Assembly (NCBI RefSeq): GCF_050789285.1
Contig: NZ_JBOUVX010000001.1
Coordinates: 744,001 to 808,000 of the forward strand
DNA: 64,000 nt
Source: CAVPWP01 sp050789285
GTDB taxonomy: Bacteria; Pseudomonadota; Alphaproteobacteria; Rhodobacterales; Rhodobacteraceae
Reading direction: 5' to 3'
The notes under the pieces: model-generated
What the model was told of the DNA's origin: nothing
What the model saw: only the letters and a program-made list of their open reading frames with translations
Databases searched by the model: none
Shown here: positions 9,488-18,203 of the stretch, piece by piece
Layout of the letters: each line of letters begins with the position of its first letter
How positions within the stretch are numbered: the stretch's first letter is position 1
Translations under genes and position numbers: made by a program

Positions 9488-10927
9488 TCAGGTGCCGCAG
9501 AAGGTCTGGCGCACTTCGTCGCCCGGGGCGGGCGGGTGTCCGAGGCGTCGGGCGTCGGGCGTCGTCTCGAAGGGGTGCGCGAGGGTGGCGAGCAACCGCT
9601 CGAAGGGGTCGAGGTCGCCGTCGACGGCGGCGGCGATCGCCTCTTCGATGCGGTGGTTGCGCGGGTGGATCGCCGGGTTGGCGGCGGCAAGCGCGGTCGC
9701 GCGGGTTTCGGGCGTGGCGCCCTCGCGGGCCAGGCGCGCGATCCAGCCGCCCTCCCAGGCATGGTAGGGCGCCGGATCGGCGAAGGCCGCGGCGGCGCTG
9801 CCGTCGGCAAGCCCGCGGAAGGTCAGCGTGAAGTCGGCCCGTCCCGCCGCCATGGCCTCGAGAAGGCCGTGGGCCAGGGCCGCGTCGCCGTCCTCGGCGG
9901 TGGCAAGGCCAAGCTTGCGGCGGAACACCTGCGTCCATTCCGTCTGGAAGCGGGGGGCGAAGCCGTGCACGGCCTCGGTCGCGGCCTCGATCGCCTGGGC
10001 CCGGTCGCCTTCGATCAGCGGCAGGAGGCAGGTCGCGAACTGCGCGAGGTTCCACACCAGGATGTCGGGTTGCCGGTTGTAGGCGTAGCGCCCGTAGTGG
10101 TCGATCGAGGAATAGACCGTCTCGGGGTGATAGGTGTCGATGAAGGCGCAGGGGCCGTAGTCGATCGTTTCGCCCGAGATCGCGGTGTTGTCGGTGTTCA
10201 TCACGCCGTGGATGAAGCCCACGCCCATCCAGCGGGCCACCAGAGCCGCCTGCCGGCCGATGACGGCGTCGAGCAGGTCGAGCGGGGTGTCCGCTTCGGG
10301 GTAGTGGCGGGCGATGACGTGGTCGGTCAGCGTGCGCAGAGCGTCGTCGTCCTGGCGCGACGCGAAGAACTGGAAGGTGCCCACGCGGATGTGGCTTTGC
10401 GCGACGCGGGCCAGGACCGCCCCAGGCAGGGGCCTTTCGCGCAGCACGATCTCGCCCGTGGTGACGGCAGCGAGGGCGCGGGTGGTGGGGATGCCCAGGG
10501 CGTGCATCGCCTCGGACATGAGATATTCGCGCAACACCGGGCCCAGCCAGGCGCGGCCGTCGCCCATGCGGCTGTAGGGCGTGCGGCCCGCGCCCTTGAG
10601 CTGGATGTCGCGGCGAATGCCGTCGCGCCCGACCACCTCGCCCAGAAGGATCGCGCGGCCGTCGCCCAGTTGCGGCGACCAGCCGCCGAACTGGTGCCCG
10701 GCATAGGCCTGCGCCAGCGGCTCGGCACCCGGCGGCACGGCGTTTCCGGCCAGCACCGCCACGCCTTCGGGCGTGCCCAGCGCCTTGGGGTCGATCCCAA
10801 GCGCGTGCGCCAGCGCCTCGTTCACGCGCAGCAGCGCCGGCGCGCGCACCGGGGTCGGCGCAAGACGCGTGAAGAAGCGGTCGGGAAGCCGCGCGTAGCT
10901 GTTGTCGAAGGGAATGTGGATCGTCAT
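9488..10927 (-). CDS. selO: Protein adenylyltransferase SelO (YdiU/UPF0061)
   Basis: SelO is a pseudokinase that transfers AMP from ATP to Ser/Thr/Tyr of target proteins; the family is tied to redox stress. The 479-residue length is normal. Conserved segments include PQLGDGRAILLGE, DIQLKGAGRTPYSRMGDGRA (nucleotide-binding Lys and Arg) and MNTDNTAISGETIDYGPCAF (metal-binding Asn and the DYGP motif). The C-terminal selenocysteine or Cys of some family members is matched by a Cys three residues from the end (TFCGT). Single gene on the minus strand; the GNAT gene ends 49 bp upstream. Confidence 0.93.
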   Translation of the reverse strand: MTIHIPFDNSYARLPDRFFTRLAPTPVRAPALLRVNEALAHALGIDPKALGTPEGVAVLAGNAVPPGAEPLAQAYAGHQFGGWSPQLGDGRAILLGEVVGRDGIRRDIQLKGAGRTPYSRMGDGRAWLGPVLREYLMSEAMHALGIPTTRALAAVTTGEIVLRERPLPGAVLARVAQSHIRVGTFQFFASRQDDDALRTLTDHVIARHYPEADTPLDLLDAVIGRQAALVARWMGVGFIHGVMNTDNTAISGETIDYGPCAFIDTYHPETVYSSIDHYGRYAYNRQPDILVWNLAQFATCLLPLIEGDRAQAIEAATEAVHGFAPRFQTEWTQVFRRKLGLATAEDGDAALAHGLLEAMAAGRADFTLTFRGLADGSAAAAFADPAPYHAWEGGWIARLAREGATPETRATALAAANPAIHPRNHRIEEAIAAAVDGDLDPFERLLATLAHPFETTPDARRLGHPPAPGDEVRQTFCGT

Positions 10928-10976
10928 GGGTCGGCCTCGGCCAGAAGGTGGGGCGCGGCGCGGGACATGTCCAGTG

Positions 10977-11438
10977 TCACCCCGCGTCGGGCGCGGTCCA
11001 GGACATCAGGTGATAGCGATCGCGCGCCGCGAAGCCGAGCTTTCCATAGAAGCGTCGGGCGCGGTCGTTGTGCGCGGCCAGCTCGAGATGCAGCGCGCGC
11101 AGGCCGTTTGCGGCAAGCGTCGCGATCAGCGCCCGAAGCGCCTCGGACCCCATGCCCCGTCCGCGCACGGCCTCGCGGATGAAAAGCTCGTCGACGAAGC
11201 CGTCGAGGCCGCCGAATTCGACCGACCAGCCGAAGGTCACGACAACATAGCCCACCGGCGCGCGGCGCGGCCCGATGAACCAGACGGCGCCGTGGGGGCT
11301 TCCGGCCAGAAGCGGTTCGAGCGCGGCGCGGCGGTGTGTCTCGGTCGCCTCGATGCCTTCGAAGGCATGATAGGCCGCGACCATCGGGAGGAGCCGGTCG
11401 ATATCGTCCGCGCCGCAGAGATGCAGAAGGCCGCTCAT
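10977..11438 (-). CDS. GNAT-family N-acetyltransferase
   Basis: A 153-residue single-domain acetyltransferase. The acetyl-CoA-binding motif A is visible as VRGRGMGSEALRALI (Q/R-x-x-G-x-G/A pattern) at about residues 93-107, followed by ALHLELAAHNDRARRFYGKLGF, the usual C-terminal GNAT helix-turn. Substrate unknown. The ATG overlaps the stop of the upstream secreted-protein gene by 4 bp, so it is the third gene of a nucleoside hydrolase / secreted protein / acetyltransferase operon. Confidence 0.9.
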   Translation of the reverse strand: MSGLLHLCGADDIDRLLPMVAAYHAFEGIEATETHRRAALEPLLAGSPHGAVWFIGPRRAPVGYVVVTFGWSVEFGGLDGFVDELFIREAVRGRGMGSEALRALIATLAANGLRALHLELAAHNDRARRFYGKLGFAARDRYHLMSWTAPDAG

Positions 11439-11986
11439 TGGGCGGGCAGGCGCCCGTCGAAGCGGCCCGAGATCAGGTCGCCCACGGCCCCCGGAAGCGG
11501 CGCGAAGCTGCCGTCCGCGTTCGGCGCCATGACCATGAGTTCGGCCTGAAAGGCGAAGGACAGCCCGCCATCGGCGTCAATCCTCAGGTCTTCGAGCAGG
11601 GCGTCGGTTTCGCTGTGGTCGTTGGCCATGAGCACGCGCTCGGCCTCGCGCAGGTCGATCTCGAGCATCGCGGGAAAGCCGGCGCGATCGGCGTGGAGCT
11701 TCAGCGTCAGGATCGGCAGCCCGGGCTCGCCGGCCTGGTCGGGGGTCATGGCGCCGATGGTGATGATCCGGCCGTCCGTGCCCGGGGTCTCGATCACGGT
11801 GGCCTCGCCGGTGTCGATGCGGCGGGCGGCGAAGAAGGTCATGGGCGCGTCGTCGATCATGGCCTCGACGGTGCCGATCACCTCCCAGTCATCGGACAGG
11901 TCCTGCGCGGCGGCGGGAAGGCAGGCCGCGGCCGCGACGAGGCAGGCCAGCGCCAGCCGTGCGCCAAGCGATCGTCCTGCGGTCAT
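11435..11986 (-). CDS. Exported protein of unknown function
   Basis: A 183-residue protein with a typical Sec signal peptide (MTAGRSLGARLALACLVAAA, likely cut after PAAAQ) and a beta-rich mature part with no motif I recognise. The start at 11986 overlaps the nucleoside hydrolase stop (ATGA), and its end overlaps the GNAT start, so all three are translationally coupled. A periplasmic location is expected. The coupling to a nucleoside hydrolase suggests co-expression, not a proven shared pathway. Confidence 0.8.
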   Translation of the reverse strand: MTAGRSLGARLALACLVAAAACLPAAAQDLSDDWEVIGTVEAMIDDAPMTFFAARRIDTGEATVIETPGTDGRIITIGAMTPDQAGEPGLPILTLKLHADRAGFPAMLEIDLREAERVLMANDHSETDALLEDLRIDADGGLSFAFQAELMVMAPNADGSFAPLPGAVGDLISGRFDGRLPAQ

Positions 11987-12924
11987 AGCCGGCCGATCCG
12001 TTCGGTCAGCAGCGCGAAGAAGCCCTCGGCGTCGATGTCGCCCATGAAGGTGGCGTTGGCAGGGCGCTTCGTCACCCGCCACCAGTCGGCGACGGTCATG
12101 CCCCGCGTCAGGTCGGACTGCGTCTCGATCTCGACGTTGATGTGCCGGCCCGAGAACAGGTCGGGGCGGATCAGGTAGGCGATCACGCAGGGGTCGTGCA
12201 GCGGCGCGCCCTTCGAGCCGTACTTCTCCTTGTCGAACCGCTCGAAGAAGTCGGTCCATGCGGCGACGGTGTGCCCCACGGTGGTGCCCATGGCGCGGAA
12301 CCCCGCGACATGCGGCGCAGTGGTCAGCGCCTTGTGCGTGACGTCCAGCGGCATGACCACGATGTCGCAGCCCGACCGGAACACGATCTCGGCCGCTTCG
12401 GGGTCGACGTAGATGTTGAACTCGGCGGCCGGCGTGATGTTGCCGACCTCGAAGTAGGCCCCGCCCATCAGCACGATCTGCTGGACCCGGTTCACGATGT
12501 CGGGGGCCTCGAGAAAGGCCTTCGCGATGTTCGTCAGCGGCCCCAGGGGACACAGCGTGACGGTTCCCGGGGCCTCGCGCCGCAGGGTGTGGATGATGAA
12601 CTCGACCCCGTCGAGCGCCTGAAGCGGCATCGTCGGCTCGACGATCTCGATCCCGTCGAGACCGGACTTGCCGTGGACATGCTCGGCCGTGACCAGCGGG
12701 CGCGCCAGGGGGGCGGCGCTGCCGGCGTAGACCGGCACGTCGGGGCGGCCGGCCAGCTCGCAGACGATGCGGGCGTTGCGCTGGGTCAGCGCCAGCGGCA
12801 CGTTGCCGGCAACCGCGGTCAGGCCCAGCACGTCGATCTCGTCGGGGCTGGCGAGGGCCAGAAGGATCGCGACGGCGTCGTCCTGGCCCGGGTCGGTGTC
12901 GATGATGATCTTGCGACGGGTCAT
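11983..12924 (-). CDS. Inosine-uridine preferring nucleoside hydrolase family
   Basis: Hydrolyses the N-glycosidic bond of nucleosides for salvage. The 313-residue protein begins with the diagnostic Ca-binding motif KIIIDTDPGQDDA (residues ~5-17), followed by GLTAVAGNVPL and HGKSGL; the late PAAEFNIYVDPEAA segment is the family's substrate-binding region. The start at 12924 (MTRRKIIIDTDPG) is chosen over upstream in-frame starts because the DTDPG motif belongs at the N-terminus. First gene of a three-gene overlapping operon. Exact base preference cannot be read from the sequence. Confidence 0.93.
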   Translation of the reverse strand: MTRRKIIIDTDPGQDDAVAILLALASPDEIDVLGLTAVAGNVPLALTQRNARIVCELAGRPDVPVYAGSAAPLARPLVTAEHVHGKSGLDGIEIVEPTMPLQALDGVEFIIHTLRREAPGTVTLCPLGPLTNIAKAFLEAPDIVNRVQQIVLMGGAYFEVGNITPAAEFNIYVDPEAAEIVFRSGCDIVVMPLDVTHKALTTAPHVAGFRAMGTTVGHTVAAWTDFFERFDKEKYGSKGAPLHDPCVIAYLIRPDLFSGRHINVEIETQSDLTRGMTVADWWRVTKRPANATFMGDIDAEGFFALLTERIGRL

Positions 12925-13065
12925 GGCGGTGGCGTCGCATGGGCCGGGGGCGCGATCAAGCGGATTCGCGACCGGTGAAACCCTCGACATGCGGGGCGCC
13001 AGAGGGTAGCACCGGCATGATTGGGGCGTGCCTTGCCGCCCGGTTCACGACGTGACGAGGTGACG

Positions 13066-13674
13066 ATGCGACGCATGACGCTTTGGGCCGCCGGGGCTCT
13101 TGTGCTTGCGCTTGCGGGCTGTGCGTCCGCGCCCGAACCGGCCGACCGGCGCGACCTGGGCGGGGTGCCCACCTTCGATGCGGTGGCCGACCTGCCGCGC
13201 GAGGTGCAGGTCGCGGCCCTGCGCGACGCGATCCTCGCGCTTGGCCCCGGGGTCGATCCCGACGAGGCCGCGCGCGCCGCGCAGGTCGCCTATGACTGGA
13301 CCGACGAACTGGTGCGACAGTACCAGATCGTCGATCCGCCGCTGGTCCACAACATGAAGGTGAACGCGGGCCTCAAGCCCCGCGGCCTGTGCTGGCACTG
13401 GGCCGAGGACATGGAGCGGCGGCTTCTGGCCGAGAACTTCCAGACGCTCGACATGCACCGCGCCATCGCCAACGCCGACCGCGCCTTCCGCATCGACCAC
13501 AGCACCGCGATCATCAGCCTCAAGGGCGAGGGGATGTACGATGGCATCGTCCTCGACCCCTGGCGGACGGGGGGCGAGCTTGTCTGGGTGCGGACCACCG
13601 CCGACAAGTACCCGTGGGAGCCGCAGCGCACGGTCCTGGCGCGCAAGGCCGAACGTCTGGCGCGCGCGCAGTAG
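13066..13674 (+). CDS. Lipoprotein with a Cys-His-Asp, transglutaminase/papain-like pattern
   Basis: A 202-residue protein with a lipoprotein signal (ALVLALAGCASAP, lipobox LAGC, Cys near residue 19). In the mature part GLCWHWAEDM, DHSTAIIS and IVLDPWRTGG give Cys, His and Asp in the order of papain/transglutaminase-like enzymes; this catalytic reading is inference. The start at 13066 follows GAGGTGA and puts the signal peptide at the N-terminus; the upstream GTG at 13021 would bury it. It lies alone, ending near the convergent mazG. It may be an envelope amidase or peptidase. Confidence 0.78.
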   Translation: MRRMTLWAAGALVLALAGCASAPEPADRRDLGGVPTFDAVADLPREVQVAALRDAILALGPGVDPDEAARAAQVAYDWTDELVRQYQIVDPPLVHNMKVNAGLKPRGLCWHWAEDMERRLLAENFQTLDMHRAIANADRAFRIDHSTAIISLKGEGMYDGIVLDPWRTGGELVWVRTTADKYPWEPQRTVLARKAERLARAQ

Positions 13675-13711
13675 ACCCGGCGCGGAGAGGAGGGCGCACC
13701 CGCGCCCCGGC

Positions 13712-14551
13712 TCAGTCGGTCTTCCGCTCGGCCGCCTTCGCCGCATCCCACAGCGCGTCCATCTCGGCCAGGTTCGACTGCTCGGGTGTTCTGCCAAGCT
13801 TCGCCAGTTCGGCCTCGATGAACCGGAAGCGGCGGACGAACTTGGCGTTGGCGCCGCGCAGTGCCTCTTCGGGGTCGATCTTCAGGTGGCGGGCAAGGTT
13901 CGCCACGACGAACAGCAGATCGCCCATTTCCTCGGTCAGGGCGGCATGGTCGCGGCTGTGCTTCGCCTCGGCCAGTTCGTGCGCTTCTTCCACGATCTTG
14001 GCCACGACCTCGTCGGTGGAAGGCCAGTCGAATCCGACTCTTGCGGCCCGTTTCTGAAGCTTGAGCGCGCGCAGAAGGGCGGGCAGGCCCAACGCCACGT
14101 CGTCCAGCACGCCGCCCTTCGCGCGCGCCGCGCGTTCGCGCGCCTTCTGCGCCTCCCAGTCGCGGGTCTGCTGCTCGGCCGACTTGTCGCGGGATTCGTC
14201 GCCGAACACATGCGGGTGGCGGTCGACCATCTTGTCGGCGATGTCGCGCACCACGTCGTCGAAGGCGAAGTGGCCGGCCTCGTCCGCCATCTGCGCGTGA
14301 TAGACCGCCTGCAACAGCAGATCGCCCAGTTCGCCCTTCAAGTCGCCCCAGGCCTGCCGTTCGATCGCGTCGGCGACCTCGTAGGCCTCTTCGATCGTGT
14401 AGGGCGCGATGGTGGCGAAGTCCTGCTCGATATCCCACGGGCAGCCCGTCACCGGGTCGCGCAGGCGGCGCATGATCTCAAGCAGGCGGGGCATTCCGCC
14501 GTCGGGGTCGTGGACAAGGTCGTCGGGCATGGGGAGTGCGGATTTGGGCAT
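13712..14551 (-). CDS. mazG: Nucleoside triphosphate pyrophosphohydrolase MazG
   Basis: Hydrolyses (d)NTPs to NMP and PPi, cleaning the nucleotide pool. The ~279-residue protein is the tandem two-domain form: a first MazG fold with CPWDIEQDFATIAPYTIEEA and the metal-binding EEAYEVADAIE/ELGDLLLQ pair, and a second with EEAHELAEA and EEMGDLLFVVANLARH. Neither of the two ATG candidates (14551, 14530) nor the GTG at 14593 has a good ribosome binding site, so the exact start is uncertain. Divergent from the M20 amidohydrolase gene. Confidence 0.94.
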   Translation of the reverse strand: MPKSALPMPDDLVHDPDGGMPRLLEIMRRLRDPVTGCPWDIEQDFATIAPYTIEEAYEVADAIERQAWGDLKGELGDLLLQAVYHAQMADEAGHFAFDDVVRDIADKMVDRHPHVFGDESRDKSAEQQTRDWEAQKARERAARAKGGVLDDVALGLPALLRALKLQKRAARVGFDWPSTDEVVAKIVEEAHELAEAKHSRDHAALTEEMGDLLFVVANLARHLKIDPEEALRGANAKFVRRFRFIEAELAKLGRTPEQSNLAEMDALWDAAKAAERKTD

Positions 14552-14613
14552 TGCGGGCGCCTGCGGTCTCTGGAACTCTGTCTCTCGTCCCACGAGGCAC
14601 GCGAGGAGTCCAC

Positions 14614-15780
14614 ATGCCCGTCATCAATCGCATCGCCGGTTATGCCGAGGACATGACCGCGTGGCGACGCTGGCTGCACCGTCATCCCGAACTGGCCTTC
14701 GACTGCCACCGGACGGCGGCCTTCGTGGCAGAGAAGCTGCGCGCGTTCGGGGTGGACGAGATTCACGAAGGCATCGCCACCTCGGGGATCGTTGCGATCG
14801 TCAACGGGCAGGGCGAGGGCCCGACGATCGGTCTGCGCGCCGACATGGACGCGCTGCCGATCCACGAGGAAACCGGCGCCGAGTGGGCCAGCGAAGTGCC
14901 CGGCAAGATGCATGCCTGCGGCCATGACGGGCACACGACGATGCTTCTGGGCGCCGCCCGCTATCTGGCCGAGACGCGGAACTTCCGCGGCCGCGTCGCG
15001 CTGATCTTCCAGCCCGCCGAAGAGGACGGCGGCGGCGGCGGCGTCATGGTGCGCGAAGGGATCATGGACCGCTTCGGCATCAGCCAGGTCTACGGCGTGC
15101 ACAACGCGCCCGACACGCCCGTGGGCCAGATCGACACGACGCCGGGACCGATCATGGCCGCGGTCGACGAATTCCGGTTCGATATCAAGGGCAAGGGCGG
15201 TCATGCTGCCTATCCGCATGAAGCGGTCGACCCGATCCCGGCGGCGCTTGCGCTGGCGCAGGCGATGGACACGCTGGTGTCGCGCAACCGCCCGCCGACG
15301 CTGCCGCTTGTCGTGTCGGTGACGGTGATCCATGCCGGCACCGCCAGCAACGTGATCCCCGGGACCGCCCATGTCGCCGGGACCGTGCGCAGCTTCGACG
15401 AGGCGATGCGCGATCTGTGCGAACGGCGCATGCGCGAGGTGGCGGCCGGCATCGGCACTGCCTTCGGGGTCGAGATCGCGCTGGGCTATGAACGCCACTA
15501 CCCCGCGACCGTGAACCACGCGCCGCAGACCGCCTTTGCCGCTGACGTGGCCCGCGAGGTGGTGGGCCGGGACAACGTGCGCGACGATCGCCCGCCCGAG
15601 ATGGGCGCCGAGGATTTCGCCTATATGCTCGAGGCGCGGCCGGGGGCCTATCTGTTCATCGGGCAGGGGGACGGCCCGTTCTGCCACCACCCGAAATACG
15701 ACTTCAATGACGAGATCGCCCCCATCGGCGCGTCCTTCTTCGCCCGGCTGGTCGAACGGGCGCAACCGGTCGGCGGTTGA
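14614..15780 (+). CDS. M20D-family amidohydrolase (hippurate hydrolase / N-acyl amino acid deacylase-like)
   Basis: A 388-residue zinc-dependent peptidase-family amidohydrolase, expected to release amino acids from N-acyl or related amides in the cytosol. Metal ligands and catalytic residues are seen in HACGHDGHTTMLLGAARYL, in FQPAEEDGGGGG and in the C-terminal MGAEDFAYML. The start at 14614 follows GAGGAG. The next gene, 34 bp downstream, is an agmatinase-family enzyme, so the pair may act in amidino or acyl-amine nitrogen catabolism (inference). Alternative names in this family include HipO and indole-3-acetyl-amino acid hydrolase. Confidence 0.92.
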   Translation: MPVINRIAGYAEDMTAWRRWLHRHPELAFDCHRTAAFVAEKLRAFGVDEIHEGIATSGIVAIVNGQGEGPTIGLRADMDALPIHEETGAEWASEVPGKMHACGHDGHTTMLLGAARYLAETRNFRGRVALIFQPAEEDGGGGGVMVREGIMDRFGISQVYGVHNAPDTPVGQIDTTPGPIMAAVDEFRFDIKGKGGHAAYPHEAVDPIPAALALAQAMDTLVSRNRPPTLPLVVSVTVIHAGTASNVIPGTAHVAGTVRSFDEAMRDLCERRMREVAAGIGTAFGVEIALGYERHYPATVNHAPQTAFAADVAREVVGRDNVRDDRPPEMGAEDFAYMLEARPGAYLFIGQGDGPFCHHPKYDFNDEIAPIGASFFARLVERAQPVGG

Positions 15781-15814
15781 AATCGGACCGGCAAACATCT
15801 GACAGGAAACCGAA

Positions 15815-16780
15815 ATGTCCCTTGAAGACGCGAAATCCCAGGTCGACGTGGCCTTCACCCGCAGCGATCTGCGGGGGCCGGCGTTCGAAAACGCCTTCGG
15901 CGGCGCGACCTCGTTCCTCAGGCGGCGCTACACCAAGGACCTGACCGGCGTCGACCTGGCCGTGACCGGCGTGCCGTTCGACCAGGCGGTGACGCACCGC
16001 CCCGGCACCCGCTTCGGCCCCCGCGCGATCCGCGAGGCGTCGAGCCTTCAGCCGTATGACCCGCCCTATGGCTGGGACTACGACCCGCTCAGCGAATTCG
16101 CCATCGCCGACTACGGCGACGTGGCCTTCGACTATGCCAAGGTGTCGGAGACGCCCGACCGGATCACCGACCACATCCGGGGCATCCTTGCCGCCGGCGC
16201 GGGGTCGATCACGCTGGGGGGGGACCACTACATTACCTTCCCGATTCTCAAGGCTTACGCCGAGAAGTTCGGGCCGATCGCGCTGGTGCAGTTCGATGCC
16301 CATTCCGACCTCTGGCCCGACGACGACCTGACGCGCATCGACCACGGCACGATGACCTACAAGGCGGTGAAGACCGGGCTCGTAGACGCGGCGCACAGCG
16401 TCCAGGTCGGCATCCGCACGGTCTGCGACGACTACTGCGGCCTCGATTTCATCGACGCGCGCAGCGTCCACGAGAAGGGTGTTGCCTGGGTGGTCGGGCA
16501 GATAAAGGCCCGCGTGGGCGATCGGCCCTGCTATGTGAGCTTCGACATCGACTGCCTCGACCCGGCCTTCGCGCCCGGCACCGGCACGCCGGTCTGGGGC
16601 GGGCTCGCCTCGTGGCAGGCGGCCGCGATCCTGCGCGACCTCGCCGGCATCAACCTTGTCGGCGGCGACGTGGTCGAGGTCTCGCCCCCCTACGACACCA
16701 CTGGCGCGACGGCCGTGGCGGGCGCGCATGTGGCGATGGAACTGATCTGCCTGTGGGGCTGGACCCGGCGGAAGGGGTAG
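15815..16780 (+). CDS. speB: Agmatinase/ureohydrolase-family enzyme
   Basis: A member of the arginase/agmatinase family that splits a guanidino group to release urea using a binuclear Mn centre. All metal-ligand motifs are present: GGDHYITFP (His), QFDAHSDLW (Asp-His-Asp) and SFDIDCLDPAFAPGTGTP (Asp-Asp). At 321 residues it fits agmatinase. SpeB-like enzymes in marine alphaproteobacteria may instead use guanidinobutyrate or guanidinopropionate, so the symbol is tentative. It is preceded by GACAGGAAAC and follows the M20 amidohydrolase on the same strand. Confidence 0.9.
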   Translation: MSLEDAKSQVDVAFTRSDLRGPAFENAFGGATSFLRRRYTKDLTGVDLAVTGVPFDQAVTHRPGTRFGPRAIREASSLQPYDPPYGWDYDPLSEFAIADYGDVAFDYAKVSETPDRITDHIRGILAAGAGSITLGGDHYITFPILKAYAEKFGPIALVQFDAHSDLWPDDDLTRIDHGTMTYKAVKTGLVDAAHSVQVGIRTVCDDYCGLDFIDARSVHEKGVAWVVGQIKARVGDRPCYVSFDIDCLDPAFAPGTGTPVWGGLASWQAAAILRDLAGINLVGGDVVEVSPPYDTTGATAVAGAHVAMELICLWGWTRRKG

Positions 16781-16934
16781 GCGGGGCCCGCTCCGCACCC
16801 CGGCGCGGCCAGTTCCGGCACGACGAGCCGGCGAAACCGCCATGCAGCCCGATGCCCCACTTACAGTTTTGGGTCCGAGGCCCCATGTCTTGGGCAGGTG
16901 TTCGATACCGGACGCCCATGAAAGGCGTCAACGC

Positions 16935-17117
16935 ATGACCATGTTTTCCATGAAGCCGAAATTCAACCTTGCCGAATTCCTTGCCGAACCGGCAAAACCC
17001 AACAGCGCCAGACGCCGCAAAGCGATGAACTCGGCTCCGCCCGAAAAGCCCGCGACCGAGGTCGAGGCCGCGGATGGCGATGCGCCTGCGGCGACGAAGA
17101 AGAAGAAGACCCCCTGA
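16935..17117 (+). CDS. Small hypothetical protein with Lys-rich C-terminus
   Basis: A 60-residue frame starting MTMFSMKPKFNLAEFLAEP, with a Pro/Ala/Glu-rich middle and a terminal KKKKTP. AAAGG lies 10 nt before the ATG. No family is recognised and no membrane segment is visible. It stands alone between the agmatinase-like gene and the BLUF gene. Codon positions look coding, but a protein this short and of biased composition remains uncertain. Confidence 0.4.
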   Translation: MTMFSMKPKFNLAEFLAEPAKPNSARRRKAMNSAPPEKPATEVEAADGDAPAATKKKKTP

Positions 17118-17210
17118 GCTTTCCCGTGCGCGGCGGCGTGGGCCGTCACTGGGGCCCACGTCCGGCATCGCCACCACCGCGCGCCGGATCCTCGAACGGG
17201 AGCGGACATC

Positions 17211-17624
17211 TTGGGTCTTTTGCGGATCATCTATTCCTCGCAACCCTTCGGCTTTGACGAGGGGGTGCTGGCCGGGATCCTGCTCGACGCGCGGCGCTGC
17301 AACACGCGCGACGGCGTGACGGGCGCCCTCATCTGCCGACGGGATGTGTTCGTTCAGTTGCTCGAGGGACCCGAACGGCAGGTCCGCGATGCGTTCGCGC
17401 GAATCTCTCGGGACGACCGGCACGTGGATATCGTCATGCACCTGTCCGAGCCCGTTTCCGAACGGTTGTTCGGGCAGTGGGCCATGCTGCACGATCCCGC
17501 CCGGTCCTGGTTCCCGGACGGGACGGACGCCTCGGGTGATGGCCTCGATCGTGTCAGGGCGGCCAACCTCAGCGCCGTTTTCAAGGCTTTGGCGGCAGAA
17601 TCGCAGGCCGGCCCGATCGACTGA
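17211..17624 (+). CDS. BLUF-domain blue-light photoreceptor (FAD-binding)
   Basis: A short, stand-alone BLUF protein of 137 residues. The flavin-contact residues fall at the family positions: Tyr8 in RIIYSSQPF, Asn31 in CNTRDGVTGAL, Gln49 in FVQLLEG and Trp90 in FGQWAM, mirroring the spacing in AppA of Rhodobacter. It has no output domain, so it would signal by protein-protein contact. The start is most likely TTG at 17211, nine nt after GGGAG; a second TTG at 17220 is possible, which would shorten the protein by three residues. Neighbouring genes are unrelated housekeeping genes, so its target is not apparent. Confidence 0.9.
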   Translation: MGLLRIIYSSQPFGFDEGVLAGILLDARRCNTRDGVTGALICRRDVFVQLLEGPERQVRDAFARISRDDRHVDIVMHLSEPVSERLFGQWAMLHDPARSWFPDGTDASGDGLDRVRAANLSAVFKALAAESQAGPID

Positions 17625-17696
17625 GCCCGTTGGCGGGCCGACATGTCCGGTGCGTCATCGGCTTGTCCGCGCCCGCGGACCTGCTATCTGCGGCCC

Positions 17697-18149
17697 ATGC
17701 GCAGCGTCCTCATCCTTCTTGCCCTCGTGGCTGCCGGTTTCGCCCTCTATGTCCGGCTTGCGCCGTCCGATCCGGCGCGCTGGCACGTCGATCCGCTTGC
17801 CGCGCCCGATCCCGGTCCGGGCGGCATCCGGCTGGCCCCGCCCGAGGCGCCGGTCTTCGCGGCCTCGCCCCAGGCGGTGATCGAGGCCTTCGATGCCGTG
17901 GCGCTGTCCACCCCGCGCGTCACCCGGCTGGCGGGCAGCCCGGGCGAGGGGCAAGTGACCTATGTCGCACGCAGCCGCCTCTGGGGGTTTCCCGACTACG
18001 TCACGATCCGCGTGCTGCCCGATCCCGAAACCGGCGGCGCCACCGTCGCCATCCATTCGCGCCTGCGCTTCGGACAGGGGGACATGGGCGTGAACCGCGC
18101 GCGGGTCGAGGCCTGGCTTGGCGCGGTCGAGGACCGGCTGGCGGGATGA
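17697..18149 (+). CDS. DUF1499-family protein with N-terminal membrane anchor
   Basis: A 150-residue protein with one N-terminal hydrophobic segment (MRSVLILLALVAAGFALYVRL, a signal anchor or signal peptide) and a DUF1499-like body, including the YVARSRLWGFPDYVTIRVLP stretch and an IHSRLRFGQGDMGVNRARV ending typical of the family. The function of DUF1499 is unknown. The start at 17697 puts the hydrophobic segment first. It lies 54 bp before prfA on the same strand. Confidence 0.85.
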   Translation: MRSVLILLALVAAGFALYVRLAPSDPARWHVDPLAAPDPGPGGIRLAPPEAPVFAASPQAVIEAFDAVALSTPRVTRLAGSPGEGQVTYVARSRLWGFPDYVTIRVLPDPETGGATVAIHSRLRFGQGDMGVNRARVEAWLGAVEDRLAG

Positions 18150-18203
18150 CGCGTCCCCGGTGCGCCCCTTGACGCCCCAGTTCCCATGAGGGATGGGACG
18201 GGG

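Noticed and set aside
11987..12940. Upstream extension of the exported protein frame across the nucleoside hydrolase
   Set aside because: Low-complexity Arg/Ala sequence in the wrong frame of a clear nucleoside hydrolase; the signal peptide fixes the start at 11986.
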